From assembly GCF_000455365.1 (NCBI RefSeq), contig NZ_HG315685.1, forward strand, positions 299,514 to 363,513: 64,000 bases of DNA. The letters are read 5' to 3'. This DNA comes from Halopiger djelfimassiliensis (lineage in GTDB: Archaea > Halobacteriota > Halobacteria > Halobacteriales > Natrialbaceae). The position numbers were made by a program, and so were the translations under genes. Below the pieces are notes generated by a model. That model made no database searches, had not been told where the DNA came from, and saw nothing but the letters and a program-made list of their open reading frames with translations. Shown piece after piece: positions 1-9,961 of this stretch (position 1 is the stretch's first letter; every line of letters starts with the position of its first letter).

Positions 1-123
1 GGATCGTCCGGAGCGCTTCCGGCACCGCCGTGGACGAGTACCTGCATACGCCATCCTGTCGGCCGAGGAAGGTAATGGATTTCGAGTCGCCGCGACGGCG
101 GCGACAAATCCCCTACACTTACG

Positions 124-462
124 ATGACAGCTTGTGTACCGGCGACGAGGATGACGCCGCTTGTCGTGCTCGTCGTGTTCTGTGCGACCATGGCAGTGAT
201 CGCCCTCGGGCGACTGGTCGTCACCGACGAGCGAGATGCCATCGACATCGGAACGGCCCTGATCGTCGTCGGAATTACGCTGTTTACCGTACTGTGGGTC
301 GCGCTCGTGGAATCGTGGCTGTCCGCGATCACGCGGGGACTGGTCGCGGTTACCGGTACCGTCGCCTGCTGTGGCGGGACGGCCATGCTCGTCCGATACT
401 GGAACGTCCCGTCCTGCGACGTTCGCCGGGACGACGTCGACGGGGACGACACCCACCCCTAA
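124..462 (+). CDS. small membrane protein, unknown function
   Basis: Not recognised. The 112-residue product has three hydrophobic stretches (about residues 11-28, 42-63 and 71-91), which suggests three membrane helices, and an acidic soluble tail of about 20 residues. The ATG at 124 is used; a second ATG at 151 would start just before the first helix and is nearly as good. It lies alone about 220 bases ahead of icd on the same strand, and icd has its own promoter, so nothing ties the two functionally. It could be a lineage-restricted haloarchaeal protein. Confidence 0.6.
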   Translation: MTACVPATRMTPLVVLVVFCATMAVIALGRLVVTDERDAIDIGTALIVVGITLFTVLWVALVESWLSAITRGLVAVTGTVACCGGTAMLVRYWNVPSCDVRRDDVDGDDTHP

Positions 463-646
463 CGGTTGCCGGCGACGATTCCGGTCGACTCGCCCCCGTC
501 TCGAGTCGGCTGTTCGATCCCTCGGGCCGTCGGGTGAAGTTGCGGTTTTCCCCGAAGGGGCCCCGTCATTCGACGAATGTTTATATTCTGTCCCCCGTGA
601 AGAACGGTTCTCCTGCAACTTTCGCCGCCGCGATGGAAATGGTAGA

Positions 647-654
647 CCTTTTAC
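647..654 (+). promoter_or_regulatory. TATA-like box of icd
   Basis: The box CTTTTAC lies about 30 bases before the icd ATG at 681, the spacing expected for a leaderless or very short-leader haloarchaeal transcript. A second AT-rich box (TTTATATT, about 580-587) lies further upstream and could serve a longer transcript. The role is inferred from spacing and composition. Confidence 0.5.
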
Positions 655-680
655 CCGAGTCGAAGCACCGTACAGACGAG

Positions 681-1943
<1,263 letters not shown>

Positions 1944-2072
1944 CGGCTCTCACGGGTTTTCGACCCGCTCGAATTTCTTCGCTTCCGAACGACGCGGCTG
2001 GTCTCGAACCGTTCGTTCTCGAAACGATCAACTACTGTTATCCCTCGCCACGGAAACGTGGGTAGTTGACGG

Positions 2073-3128
2073 ATGGTTGACGATCCTCCCGACTCGAGCA
2101 CTCCCAGACGGGTATTTCTCGCGGGCACGGCGGGGACGGTCGTCGGCGCGAACGCTGCGACCGCGACTGACGATCGTTCCGACGGGGCGGACGAGTCACA
2201 GGCAGCCCGGAAACCGACGCCGCACGACCTGACCATGGACGACGGCCACCGGCTCCGGGTGTGGGAACGGACGACCGCGGACGACCCCGACGAGGCGGTG
2301 ATCTTCGTCCACGGGATGACCTACGGAGCACTGTCGATGTTCGCCCCGCCCGTAGCCGACGAGTACGGCTGGATGGACTACGCGGCGGCGCGGGGACAGG
2401 CGACCTTCGCTCCCGACATGCGCGGATACGGCGAGACCGAACGGCCGGCCGAGTACGCCGATCCTCCGGTGGCCAACCCGCCGCCGCTCTCGTTCGAGCG
2501 TGAGGCGTCCGATCTCCTCGCGGTGACGCGCTGGCTTCGGGACGAACGGGGCTTCGATCGGATCCACTACGTCGGCCTGTCGGGCGGGTCGTGGCGGGGC
2601 CGGGCGGTGTACACGCTCGGCGACCCGGGATACGCGACGGTCACGCTCGCCGGCGGATCGTTCGGGACACTCCCCGTCGGGGCGTCCCCTATCGGACCGG
2701 CGTATCTGCCCCATACCCGCGACGAATTCATCGCGTCTTGGACCGGTGAGGTGCCCGCCGACGCCGATCTCGATCGGTGGATCGGCGGCGAGGAGTTCAC
2801 CGCCGACGAGGTGTTGTCGGCGGTCTGGGAGGCGATCTTCGACACCAATCAGGCGATCGACGACGACCCCGAGACGATCATCAATCCGCTCGTGATCCAG
2901 GGTCGGACGTACCACCCCAAACGGATCACCGATCCGACGCTCGTCATCCGCGCCTCGAGCGACGGGACGATCTCACGGGTGGGCGCGTTGAACCTGTACG
3001 ATGCCGTCGGTGCGACCGACCGCCGAAAGCGGTACACGGAGATCGCCGGCGGGACCCACTTCATCTTCCTCGAGCGAAAACGCCACGAGTTCTTCGACGC
3101 GGTCTCCCGGTTCCAGACACGGTACTGA
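2073..3128 (+). CDS. Tat-exported alpha/beta hydrolase
   Basis: Predicted extracytoplasmic hydrolase of the alpha/beta fold; substrate unknown. The 351-residue protein begins with a twin-arginine signal (RRVFLAG from residue 12, then a small-residue hydrophobic stretch), so export in folded form is expected. The oxyanion motif HGM is at 80-82, the nucleophile elbow G-L-S-G-G at 168-172 (Ser170), and Asp297 and His329 (GGTHF) complete a plausible triad. Esterase, peptidase or haloalkane-type activities cannot be told apart from sequence. The acetyltransferase gene at 3174 follows after 45 bases and may be cotranscribed. Confidence 0.8.
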   Translation: MVDDPPDSSTPRRVFLAGTAGTVVGANAATATDDRSDGADESQAARKPTPHDLTMDDGHRLRVWERTTADDPDEAVIFVHGMTYGALSMFAPPVADEYGWMDYAAARGQATFAPDMRGYGETERPAEYADPPVANPPPLSFEREASDLLAVTRWLRDERGFDRIHYVGLSGGSWRGRAVYTLGDPGYATVTLAGGSFGTLPVGASPIGPAYLPHTRDEFIASWTGEVPADADLDRWIGGEEFTADEVLSAVWEAIFDTNQAIDDDPETIINPLVIQGRTYHPKRITDPTLVIRASSDGTISRVGALNLYDAVGATDRRKRYTEIAGGTHFIFLERKRHEFFDAVSRFQTRY

Positions 3129-3173
3129 CCGCGGGCGTAACGCTCTCACCGATGGCTCCCCACCTCCCTCGTG

Positions 3174-3611
3174 ATGAGCGAGATCGAGGTTCGCGTCGCC
3201 GAAACCGAACGGGAGCGCGACGACGCGTTCGCCGTCCGGCACGAGGTGTTCGTCGAGGAACAGGGCGTCGACGAGGAACTGGAGTACGACGAGTACGACG
3301 CCGACGCGGTTCACTTCGTCGCCTACGACGGTGACGATCCGGTCGGCGCGGCGCGACTGCGTGACGCCGGCGACGGCGTCGGAAAGGTCGAGCGGGTCGC
3401 CGTCCTGGGACCGCGCCGTGAGGAGGGCATCGGGCGATCGCTGATGGCTGCGGTCGAACAGCGGGCCGCGTCGCTCGAGTTCACGACGCTGACGCTTCAC
3501 TCGCAAACGCACGCGGCCGACTTCTATCGGGTCCTCGGTTACGAACGAGCGGGCGAGGAGTTCGAGGAGGCCGGCATTCCCCACGTGGCGATGCGAAAGC
3601 CGATTCGGTGA
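3174..3611 (+). CDS. GNAT family N-acetyltransferase
   Basis: Cytoplasmic acetyl-CoA-dependent acyltransferase of unknown substrate. The 145 residues cover one GNAT fold: the N-terminal RHEVFVEEQGV segment resembles the ElaA/YjcF-type subgroup, and the acetyl-CoA loop is RREEGIGRS near residues 82-90. The product ends with the AxFYRxLGY-like strand (TAADFYRVLGYE-type, residues about 110-122). GTG at 3171 immediately precedes ATG at 3174; the ATG is chosen. The gene converges on the Nramp-like gene, with 7 bases between the stop codons. Confidence 0.85.
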   Translation: MSEIEVRVAETERERDDAFAVRHEVFVEEQGVDEELEYDEYDADAVHFVAYDGDDPVGAARLRDAGDGVGKVERVAVLGPRREEGIGRSLMAAVEQRAASLEFTTLTLHSQTHAADFYRVLGYERAGEEFEEAGIPHVAMRKPIR

Positions 3612-3618
3612 TCACGGC

Positions 3619-4992
3619 TCAGTCGGCCGCGACTCGCTTCCGTACGGTCGCACCGACCAGACCGACGAGTGCGAGCGCCATCGCACCGGCGAAGGCGACG
3701 ACGAACGCCGAAACCGGCCGGGTGACCGTCTCGAGCTCCGCGAGGGCGAACTCGCCCGCGAGCACCGCCGCGACCGCGAACACGGCGATCCCCCCGAGGT
3801 TTGCAAGGCGGGAGTTCGTCGCTGCCACGGCGTCGGGATCGTTCAGCAACCGGAGGATCACCGCGAGTACGAACGGCGTCCCGACGAGGCCGAACGCGAG
3901 GACGAGAACCAGCAACTGGAAGAACGCCCCCTCGAGAAAGGCTCCGGCCGCGGAGGCGAGGGCGACGACGACGAGCGCGCTCCGGTATCGGGGGTCCTCG
4001 ACGGACTGCTCCCAGCCGAGCGCATCGGCCACCAGTGCGGGCGGGACGATCGTGTTCCCGCCGAGCGTCGAGACGGCCGCGCCCAGCAGGCCGGCGAGAA
4101 ACAGCCACGTGGCGTACTCGCCGGCGACGGGACCGAGCGCCCGCGCCGCCCCGATCTCGTCGATCGTTCCCGGCTCGAGGCCGGTCTCGGGGAGGACGCT
4201 CGCGGCGACGAGAAAGACGGCGAGACTGAAGACGCCGAAGGCGACGAGCATCGAACTCACGACGTCGAACGTCGCGATGTCGGCGTCGCGTTCGGTCCAG
4301 CCGCGTGCCCGCACCGTATAGCTTTGCATCGTCAACAGCGTGATGTGAACCGCACCGCCGAGAACGCCCGCAGCGACGCGCGCCCCGTCGACGCCGGCCG
4401 GGATCGCCGGGAGCAGGCCGGCCGCCGCCCGTCCCGGATCGATCGGGACGAGGAACGCCGACGCGACGAACGCGAGGACGACCGCCGAAACGAGCAGTTT
4501 CGCGCCGAACTCCGCGACCCGATAGCCGCCGCCCGCGAGTCCGGCGGCCAGAACCACGGCCCAGGTGACGCCCCAGAACCGCGGATCGACGAGCGCCGCG
4601 GTCCCGACGCCGGCGCTGGCGGCGGTGGTCGCGCTGACCTCCGCGAGGGTCTTCATGATCACCAACTGGGCGAGTCCCGCGGCCAGAACCGTATCGAGCA
4701 CGAGCAGCCACGCCCAGGGTTTCCCGAGGTGGGTTTCGACGGCGGCGACGATCCCCGCTTCGGTGAGCAACCCGAGTCGCATCGCGAGGTACTGCCCGAC
4801 CGTCCCGAGAACCGCCGACAGCACGACGACCCACAGCAGTTCGTACCCGAACCCCGCCCCGGCGGCGAGCAGACTGACCATCGTGGCCGGCCCCGCCGCG
4901 ATCGCACCGGCCAGCCAGGTCGGCCCGAGCCGACCGACGAACCGCCAGACCCGACCGAGCGTCCACGCGTCCGGTTTCGTCTCCGTTGCCAT
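3619..4992 (-). CDS. Nramp-related membrane transporter with altered metal site
   Basis: 457-residue polytopic membrane protein of the Nramp fold, with about eleven hydrophobic helices. The first helix aligns with Nramp helix 1 (GPTWL... then AAGAGFGYELLW), but the canonical DPGN metal motif reads GPAT (residues 34-37). In helix 6 the usual M-P-H-N region reads AVHITLLTMQS (about 214-224), so the metal-coordinating Asp, Asn and Met are all absent. The overall fold is clear but classical Mn/Fe transport is doubtful; Mg2+ or a non-metal substrate is possible. A TATA-like box (about 5015-5021) precedes the ATG at 4992, so it is probably transcribed apart from the CoA-transferase gene upstream. 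Confidence 0.8.
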   Translation of the reverse strand: MATETKPDAWTLGRVWRFVGRLGPTWLAGAIAAGPATMVSLLAAGAGFGYELLWVVVLSAVLGTVGQYLAMRLGLLTEAGIVAAVETHLGKPWAWLLVLDTVLAAGLAQLVIMKTLAEVSATTAASAGVGTAALVDPRFWGVTWAVVLAAGLAGGGYRVAEFGAKLLVSAVVLAFVASAFLVPIDPGRAAAGLLPAIPAGVDGARVAAGVLGGAVHITLLTMQSYTVRARGWTERDADIATFDVVSSMLVAFGVFSLAVFLVAASVLPETGLEPGTIDEIGAARALGPVAGEYATWLFLAGLLGAAVSTLGGNTIVPPALVADALGWEQSVEDPRYRSALVVVALASAAGAFLEGAFFQLLVLVLAFGLVGTPFVLAVILRLLNDPDAVAATNSRLANLGGIAVFAVAAVLAGEFALAELETVTRPVSAFVVAFAGAMALALVGLVGATVRKRVAAD

Positions 4993-5124
4993 CGACCGTT
5001 CTTTCGAACTGACTCATATAACTCCGTGGTATTCATCGCTACTGACGCCGGCTTCCGGACCCACAGGCTGGCTCCGCGTCGTCCCTCGAGCGGGCAGGTG
5101 ACCGACGTGACTCCCGGTCGGGCG

Positions 5125-6588
5125 CTATCGCTCGAGCGGATCGAACGCCGTCGACAGGTCGTGTGGCACGTGCCCCGGCTTGTCCCCGCTCGTCGCTCGC
5201 TCGAGGAACGACCGGAGGTCGTCCCGGAAGGCGGGGTGGGCACACTCCCCGATCAGCCGCGTGGCGCGCTCGTGGGGCGCAAGCCCCCGGAGATCCGCGA
5301 CGCCGTGTTCAGTGACGACCACGTCGACGTCGTGATCGGGGTGGTCGACGTGGGTCGCTTTCGGGACGATCCGTGACACCTCGCCGTCGCGGGCGGTCGA
5401 GGGGAGGACGATCACGGAGACGAGCGCGTTCCGCGTGAAATCGCCGCTGCCGCCGATCCCCTGCAGGAGCCGCGAGCCGCGAACGTGCGAGGAGTTCGCG
5501 TTGCCGTAGATGTCGACTTCCAGCGCGCTGTTGACGCCGACGAGACCGAGTCGCCGGATCACCGACGGCTCGTTCGAGATGTCGACGGGACGGAGCCGAA
5601 CCCGGTCGGCGAACGTCTCCGGCGACCCGTACAGCCGATCGATCCCGTCCTGTGAGAGCACGATCCCCGTCCCGCTCGCGGACTCGAGCGTCCCGTCGGC
5701 GAGCAACTCGAGCAGGCCGTCCTGAATCACCTCGCCGTAGTACGCGAGATCGTAGCCCGAACGGGCGATCCAGTCCAGACGGCGCATGATCTCGTCGCCG
5801 AGCGTCCCGATGCCGACCTCGATCGTCAGTCGGTCCTCGAACGCGGGGTTGCGCTCGAGTTCGCGCTCGAGGAAGTCGACCGTTGCGGCCGCGATTTCCC
5901 CTTCGTCCGCGGTGAGCTCGCGGAACGGATACGGCATCGGCGGCTGTTCGGTTCGGATGACGGCATCCGGGCCGTCGGGGAGGGCGACGTACCGGTCGCC
6001 GAGTCGGTCACCCGGGTCGGAAAGCGGGATCGGCTCCCGCGGCGGGGTGTCGGGCCGATATACGTCGTGGAACTCGCCGACCGTTCGGGGAACGGCTTCG
6101 TTGACCTCGACGATCACTCGATCCGCGTGGTCGACGAACGCGGGGACGGCACCGATCGCCGTCGTCGGGACGAACCGGTCGTCCTCGACGGCGACGGCCT
6201 CGACGATGGCAACCGTCGGCCCGTCGAACCCGAACGCCGGCGTGAACACGTCCTGCTGTACCGTCCGGCTGATCGAAGAGAAGTGATCGTCGACGAACGA
6301 CAGGTCGCCGTCGTTGGCCGCTCGCCGGTGGTCGGGCCAGACGGCAAACGGGTACCTGAAATCGACGCCGCCGCTGTCGACGAGTTGCGTATCCGTCAGA
6401 AACCCCGCGTCGGCGCTGCTGACGATCGACAGTGATAGCTCCCGGTCAGACCGGGCGAGCGCGAGCGGGAGTTCCTTCGGTCCCGCGCCGATGCCCCCGG
6501 CGTAGACGGTTGCGTCGGCTGGAATCGTCGCCGCTGCCTCCTCGGCCGAGACGACCGGCAGACCGGCCGCGATCCGTTCGTTCGTCAT
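5125..6588 (-). CDS. acetyl-CoA hydrolase/CoA-transferase family protein
   Basis: Family I CoA-transferase fold related to acetyl-CoA hydrolase (Ach1), succinyl-CoA:acetate and 4-hydroxybutyrate CoA-transferases; it moves CoA between small carboxylates or hydrolyses the thioester. The 487 residues have the usual length. The segment ALEVDIYGN (355-363) carries the probable catalytic Glu357, followed by the glycine-rich GIGGSGDF loop (377-384) and the C-terminal TEHGVADLRG signature (426-435). The acceptor carboxylate cannot be told from sequence. An AT-rich upstream region (6610-6680) contains a TATA-like box (AATAATTG near 6614-6621), about 27 bases from the ATG. Confidence 0.88.
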   Translation of the reverse strand: MTNERIAAGLPVVSAEEAAATIPADATVYAGGIGAGPKELPLALARSDRELSLSIVSSADAGFLTDTQLVDSGGVDFRYPFAVWPDHRRAANDGDLSFVDDHFSSISRTVQQDVFTPAFGFDGPTVAIVEAVAVEDDRFVPTTAIGAVPAFVDHADRVIVEVNEAVPRTVGEFHDVYRPDTPPREPIPLSDPGDRLGDRYVALPDGPDAVIRTEQPPMPYPFRELTADEGEIAAATVDFLERELERNPAFEDRLTIEVGIGTLGDEIMRRLDWIARSGYDLAYYGEVIQDGLLELLADGTLESASGTGIVLSQDGIDRLYGSPETFADRVRLRPVDISNEPSVIRRLGLVGVNSALEVDIYGNANSSHVRGSRLLQGIGGSGDFTRNALVSVIVLPSTARDGEVSRIVPKATHVDHPDHDVDVVVTEHGVADLRGLAPHERATRLIGECAHPAFRDDLRSFLERATSGDKPGHVPHDLSTAFDPLER

Positions 6589-6690
6589 CGGGCTGACGGT
6601 TCGACACCGACCCGAATAATTGTTGTGAGAATTACATAATAATCGATAGTAAATAAGTGTATCGTTTATAATAACTACCAGCTCCCGGAG

Positions 6691-7044
6691 TCACGACCGC
6701 GGCTCCGACTCCCGCCAACTCGGGTTCTCACGGGGCGGACTGAACACGTCGACGCCACGCACCGTCCCGTCGCCGCGGTTCTCGGCGGCGTGTGGCTGAT
6801 CGCCGGGGATCGCGTAGGAGTCGCCCGGACCGCACCTGATCTCGTCGCCGTCGACCAGAAACACCAGCTCACCCTCGTAAATAAACCCTGTCTGCTCGTG
6901 TGGATGGCTGTGTTCCGCGACCGTCGCCCCGGGTTCGATCTCGAAGTGCTGGACGTTCATCGAGTCGGTGCCCGCCATCAGCGCCAGGTGAACGCCGTCG
7001 GCGGCTTCCGACGGCTCGAGGTCGGTCAGTGACACGCGGTCCAT
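6691..7044 (-). CDS. cupin domain protein
   Basis: Small single-domain cupin, 117 residues. The first cupin motif shows as PGATVAEHSHPHEQTGFIYEGE and the second as PGDSYAIPGDQPHAAEN, with metal-ligand histidines in H-x-H-x2-H and the later QPHA. Such proteins bind a metal and may be isomerases, dioxygenases or sensors, so the function is open. The start is taken at the internal ATG (7044), where homology-like sequence begins (MDRVSLTDLEP); the frame is open further upstream without protein-like character. It precedes the CoA-transferase gene on the same strand, separated by an AT-rich promoter gap. Confidence 0.82.
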   Translation of the reverse strand: MDRVSLTDLEPSEAADGVHLALMAGTDSMNVQHFEIEPGATVAEHSHPHEQTGFIYEGELVFLVDGDEIRCGPGDSYAIPGDQPHAAENRGDGTVRGVDVFSPPRENPSWRESEPRS

Positions 7045-7160
7045 ACGTCCCGAGACGCGCTGTGTGGCCAAATAATGGCAGGACGCTTTCGAATCAGCCA
7101 GTAAATCACTTCCGCCGCGCTTGCCGAACCTTGAACTGGCGGGCCGTCCCACCTCGAGCC

Positions 7161-7685
7161 ATGTACGCCGTCGTCGGCTGTAGCGAGTGTTCGAACCTCT
7201 GGATTATCGAGGGTCGATCGGAGACGTCCCAGTGTCCCCGCTGTGGCTCCCGGCGGGCCTACGAGAAACGCAAGAAGTTCGTCGAAACCGAACACGCGGA
7301 CCACGCCCGCGAGGTGCGGGCCTCGATGCTTGCAAACCGGCAGGGCGAAGGCGAGGCCTTCGCCGAGCTGGACTCCTTTGCCGACCTCGAGGACGACGTG
7401 GCCGACGGCGTCGTCGACGACGACGAGTACCTCGAGGCCGCCGGACTGGACGCCGACGAACTCGAGGCCGCCGGCGACCGCGATCCCCGCGGCCCGACCC
7501 GAAGCGGCAGCAAGCAGGAGATCGTCGAACGCGCGCTCGAGGCCATCGACCGGCCGACGGAGGACGAGGTCCTCGAGTACGCCGGCGAACGGGGCGTCGA
7601 GGCCGAGTACGTCAGGACCGCGCTCGAGAAGCTTACGCGACGCGGCGTCGTCAGCGAGAGCCGCGGCCGGTATCGGAAACTGTAA
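7161..7685 (+). CDS. zinc-ribbon/winged-helix protein (DUF5817-like)
   Basis: 174-residue acidic protein. The N terminus MYAVVGCSECSNLWIIEG...CPRCGSR has two CxxC pairs (residues 7-10 and about 27-30), a zinc ribbon, followed by a charged helical segment (AREVRASMLANRQGEGEAF). The last 60 residues (AIDRPTEDEVLEYAGERG...LEKLTRRGVVSESRGRYRKL) look like a winged helix. The architecture matches a conserved haloarchaeal family that I recall as DUF5817, of unknown function; a nucleic-acid-binding role is inferred. Start chosen at the ATG giving MYAVVG; the membrane-protein gene at 7737 follows 51 bases later. Confidence 0.78.
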   Translation: MYAVVGCSECSNLWIIEGRSETSQCPRCGSRRAYEKRKKFVETEHADHAREVRASMLANRQGEGEAFAELDSFADLEDDVADGVVDDDEYLEAAGLDADELEAAGDRDPRGPTRSGSKQEIVERALEAIDRPTEDEVLEYAGERGVEAEYVRTALEKLTRRGVVSESRGRYRKL

Positions 7686-7736
7686 CGCGCCGGCGGTAAC
7701 GGTAGCGCTTTGGGTTCGGCACGGAAACGGAAGCCA

Positions 7737-8075
7737 ATGGCAGAGACGGTCGACGTCCAGTCGATGACGATCGGTGTCGGGACGGGAACCGCGATACTCG
7801 CGCTGGTTTATGGCGCGCTCGTCGACGGGTCGGTGGTCGGCCTCGACGCGTCGACGGTCGCGGTCGGTGCGTTCGCGGTCACCTTTCTCGCGGTCGGCGT
7901 TCTCCACGGTGCATACGGACGTGGTTCCTTCGCGGTCGCGTGTGCGACCGCGGGGATCGGGCTCGGTCTCGTCGCGCTTGCCGCGAGCGGGGGCCAGGTT
8001 CTCGTCGGCTACGTCCTGTTGTTCGCGGGCGGCGGCTACGTCGCGGTCGCGACGGCTCGAGCCCGCGCGGACTGA
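7737..8075 (+). CDS. small membrane protein, unknown function
   Basis: Not recognised. The 112 residues contain about four hydrophobic segments rich in Gly/Ala/Val separated by very short loops, and end in ARARAD; it should be an integral membrane protein of the cytoplasmic membrane. The ATG at 7737 (MAETVDVQS) is preferred over an upstream GTG-type start at 7710. It follows the zinc-ribbon gene by 51 bases and converges on hmgA; a stem-loop between them is a likely shared terminator. Confidence 0.6.
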   Translation: MAETVDVQSMTIGVGTGTAILALVYGALVDGSVVGLDASTVAVGAFAVTFLAVGVLHGAYGRGSFAVACATAGIGLGLVALAASGGQVLVGYVLLFAGGGYVAVATARARAD

Positions 8076-8079
8076 TATC

Positions 8080-8126
8080 GCCGTTCGCGGGACGGCCGGC
8101 GACGCGATCGCCGACCGCGAAACGGC
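8080..8126. terminator. stem-loop between convergent genes
   Basis: GCCGTTCGCGG (8080-8090) pairs with CCGCGAAACGGC (8115-8126) with one bulged base, a stem of 11 base pairs, in the 87-base gap between the membrane-protein gene and hmgA, which converge here. A bidirectional transcription-stop or mRNA 3'-end role is inferred from position. Confidence 0.4.
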
Positions 8127-8162
8127 ACTGAAGAAAGCGCGATTGATGGTCGTCTGCCGGCG

Positions 8163-9389
8163 CTACCGCCCGAGATCCTCGTGGGCGCTCGCGAGGTGAC
8201 GCGAGGCCAGCGCGGCCAGCAGCGAAAGTTCACCGGCGAGCGCGCCGACGGCGATGATCTCGGCGAGCGCGTCGGCGTTCGACCCCGGCGGATCGCCGCC
8301 GCCCCGAAGGCCGAGCACCTCGAGCGCTTCGGCCTGCGTCGGGAGCGACGTCCCGCCGCCGACGGTGCCGACCTCGAGCGAGGCGAGCGAGACCGACGCG
8401 TAGAGGTCGGTCGTCCCGTCTTCGCGCTCGCGGGCGTCCATCGTGGTGATGGCGTTTGCGGCTTCGACGACCTGCGCTTCGTCCTGTCCCGTCGCGAGGA
8501 ACGCGGCGGCGACGACGTTTGCGGCGTGGGCGTTGAACCCGAGGCTTCCGGCCTTGGCGCTGCCGGTCAGGTTCTTGCGGGTGTTGGCCTCGGCGATGGC
8601 GTCGGCGGTCGTGTGAAGCCGCTCTTCGACGACCTCGCCGGGGATGACGACGTCGGCCGTGACCGACCGACCGCGCCCTTCGATGGCGTTGATGGCGGCG
8701 GGTTTCTTGTCCGAACAGAGGTTGCCCGACAGCGCGACCAGCGACGCGGGCGTCTCGCGTTCGACGACCTCGCAGGCCTCGCCGGTCGCGATCGTCGCCA
8801 TGTTCATCCCCATCGCGTCCTTGGTATCGTAGGCGAATCGCAGGTAGACCGAGTCCCCGACGACGTACGGCGACACCTCGAGCAGTTCGCCGTGACTCGT
8901 CGTCGATTCGGCCGCCTCGCGCAGCGCGTCGACGTTGTTCTCGACCCACTCGACCGTCCGTGCGGCCTCCGCGACGCCCTCGACACGGAACACCGGCGCG
9001 CGGGTCATCCCGTTTTTGGTGACGCGAGCGGCAGCGCCGCCGGCCGATCGGATCACCGACAGGCCCCGGTTGACCGACGCGAGCAACGCGCCTTCCGTGG
9101 TCGCGAGCGGCAGGTAGTGCTCGCCGCTCGTCGCACCCCCGTCGACGGGAACGGGGCCGACGACACCCATCGGGACCTGGGCCGCTCCGATCATGTTCTC
9201 GATGTTCGGCTCCGCCTGCTCGGCGGGGAACGCGTACTCGCCGATCGTCTCGAGGCTCGCGTCCGTCTCGCGTTCGATCAGCAGCCGGCGGGCCGTGGCC
9301 GCGGTCTCGTAGTCGGCGTGGTCCTCGAGTTCGTGCAGCCGAAGCTCTCCCTCGCGCACTCGATCGGCGAGGGTCTCGGGATCGGTCAT
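8163..9389 (-). CDS. hmgA: hydroxymethylglutaryl-CoA reductase (NADPH)
   Basis: Reduces HMG-CoA to mevalonate, the committed step toward the isoprenoid chains of archaeal lipids. The 408 residues match soluble archaeal class I reductases. Visible motifs are ENMIGAAQVPMGVVGPV (64-80), ATTEGAL with catalytic Glu99, DAMGMNM (Asp191), GTVGGGTSLPTQ near 335-346, and a C-terminal His in SRHLASAH (about 398-403). There is no membrane anchor. The 127-residue unknown gene lies upstream on the same strand with a 76-base gap. This enzyme is the target of statins, which underlies mevinolin-resistance markers in haloarchaeal genetics. Confidence 0.97.
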   Translation of the reverse strand: MTDPETLADRVREGELRLHELEDHADYETAATARRLLIERETDASLETIGEYAFPAEQAEPNIENMIGAAQVPMGVVGPVPVDGGATSGEHYLPLATTEGALLASVNRGLSVIRSAGGAAARVTKNGMTRAPVFRVEGVAEAARTVEWVENNVDALREAAESTTSHGELLEVSPYVVGDSVYLRFAYDTKDAMGMNMATIATGEACEVVERETPASLVALSGNLCSDKKPAAINAIEGRGRSVTADVVIPGEVVEERLHTTADAIAEANTRKNLTGSAKAGSLGFNAHAANVVAAAFLATGQDEAQVVEAANAITTMDAREREDGTTDLYASVSLASLEVGTVGGGTSLPTQAEALEVLGLRGGGDPPGSNADALAEIIAVGALAGELSLLAALASRHLASAHEDLGR

Positions 9390-9465
9390 GCGTCAGTCGA
9401 GACGGCGGCCGGTCCTAAGGATTGCTGATTCGTCTCGCTTCGGCGCGAACGCCGGGGGCTCGTGT

Positions 9466-9849
9466 TCAGCCGTCGACGTCGGACAGGACGCTCCTGATCG
9501 CGGTCGCGACCTCGTGAAACTCGTTCATGTTCAGCGGATCGGTCGTCACGTAGACGCCGTGATCGCCGACAATGACGCGGGTGACGTACCCCCACTCGAA
9601 GACGCGGATGGTGAACTCGTACTCGCCGAGTTCGGAGTCCCCGTACGTTTGCTGGGACGTAAACCCGAGCCGTTCGTTCGCGACGAAGCGATTGAGGTCC
9701 GCGTCGCGCTCGAGGTCCTCGCGCAGGTAGAGTTGCTCGTGATCGTCGGCCGTGAAGTACGTGATGCTCCGCAGGCCGTCGCCGATCGCGGTTCGACAGA
9801 CGCTGCTCAGTTCGTCCGCGAGGCCGTCGCTGACCGTGGACGGTGCCAT
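9466..9849 (-). CDS. conserved haloarchaeal protein, unknown function
   Basis: 127-residue soluble protein with ATG at 9849 (MAPSTVSDGLADELSS). The central part (SITYFTADDHEQLYLREDLERDADL) and the C-terminal part (VFEWGYVTRVIVGDHGVYVTTDPLN) resemble a small alpha/beta family common in haloarchaeal genomes whose function I do not know. No signal peptide, membrane segment or metal motif is seen. It precedes hmgA by 76 bases on the same strand; a shared transcript is possible but not shown. Confidence 0.62.
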   Translation of the reverse strand: MAPSTVSDGLADELSSVCRTAIGDGLRSITYFTADDHEQLYLREDLERDADLNRFVANERLGFTSQQTYGDSELGEYEFTIRVFEWGYVTRVIVGDHGVYVTTDPLNMNEFHEVATAIRSVLSDVDG

Positions 9850-9961
9850 ACGAGATCGTACAGTCGATGGACACATATATCACTCTGCCTGCGACCGCGC
9901 TCGGGCCTCGCTCGAGCGGGACGTCCTGTCGTCGCGGGTCGGCAACTCGAGTGCTGATCGA

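Noticed and set aside
30-680. Long in-frame extension upstream of icd
   Set aside because: Family homology begins at MSYDKIEV (681), a TATA-like box lies just ahead of it, and the extension is Arg-rich rather than acidic.
3539-5017. 492-codon open frame antisense-overlapping the Nramp-like gene
   Set aside because: Arg/Gly-rich translation typical of the wrong frame in GC-rich DNA; the overlapping frame encodes a clear membrane protein.
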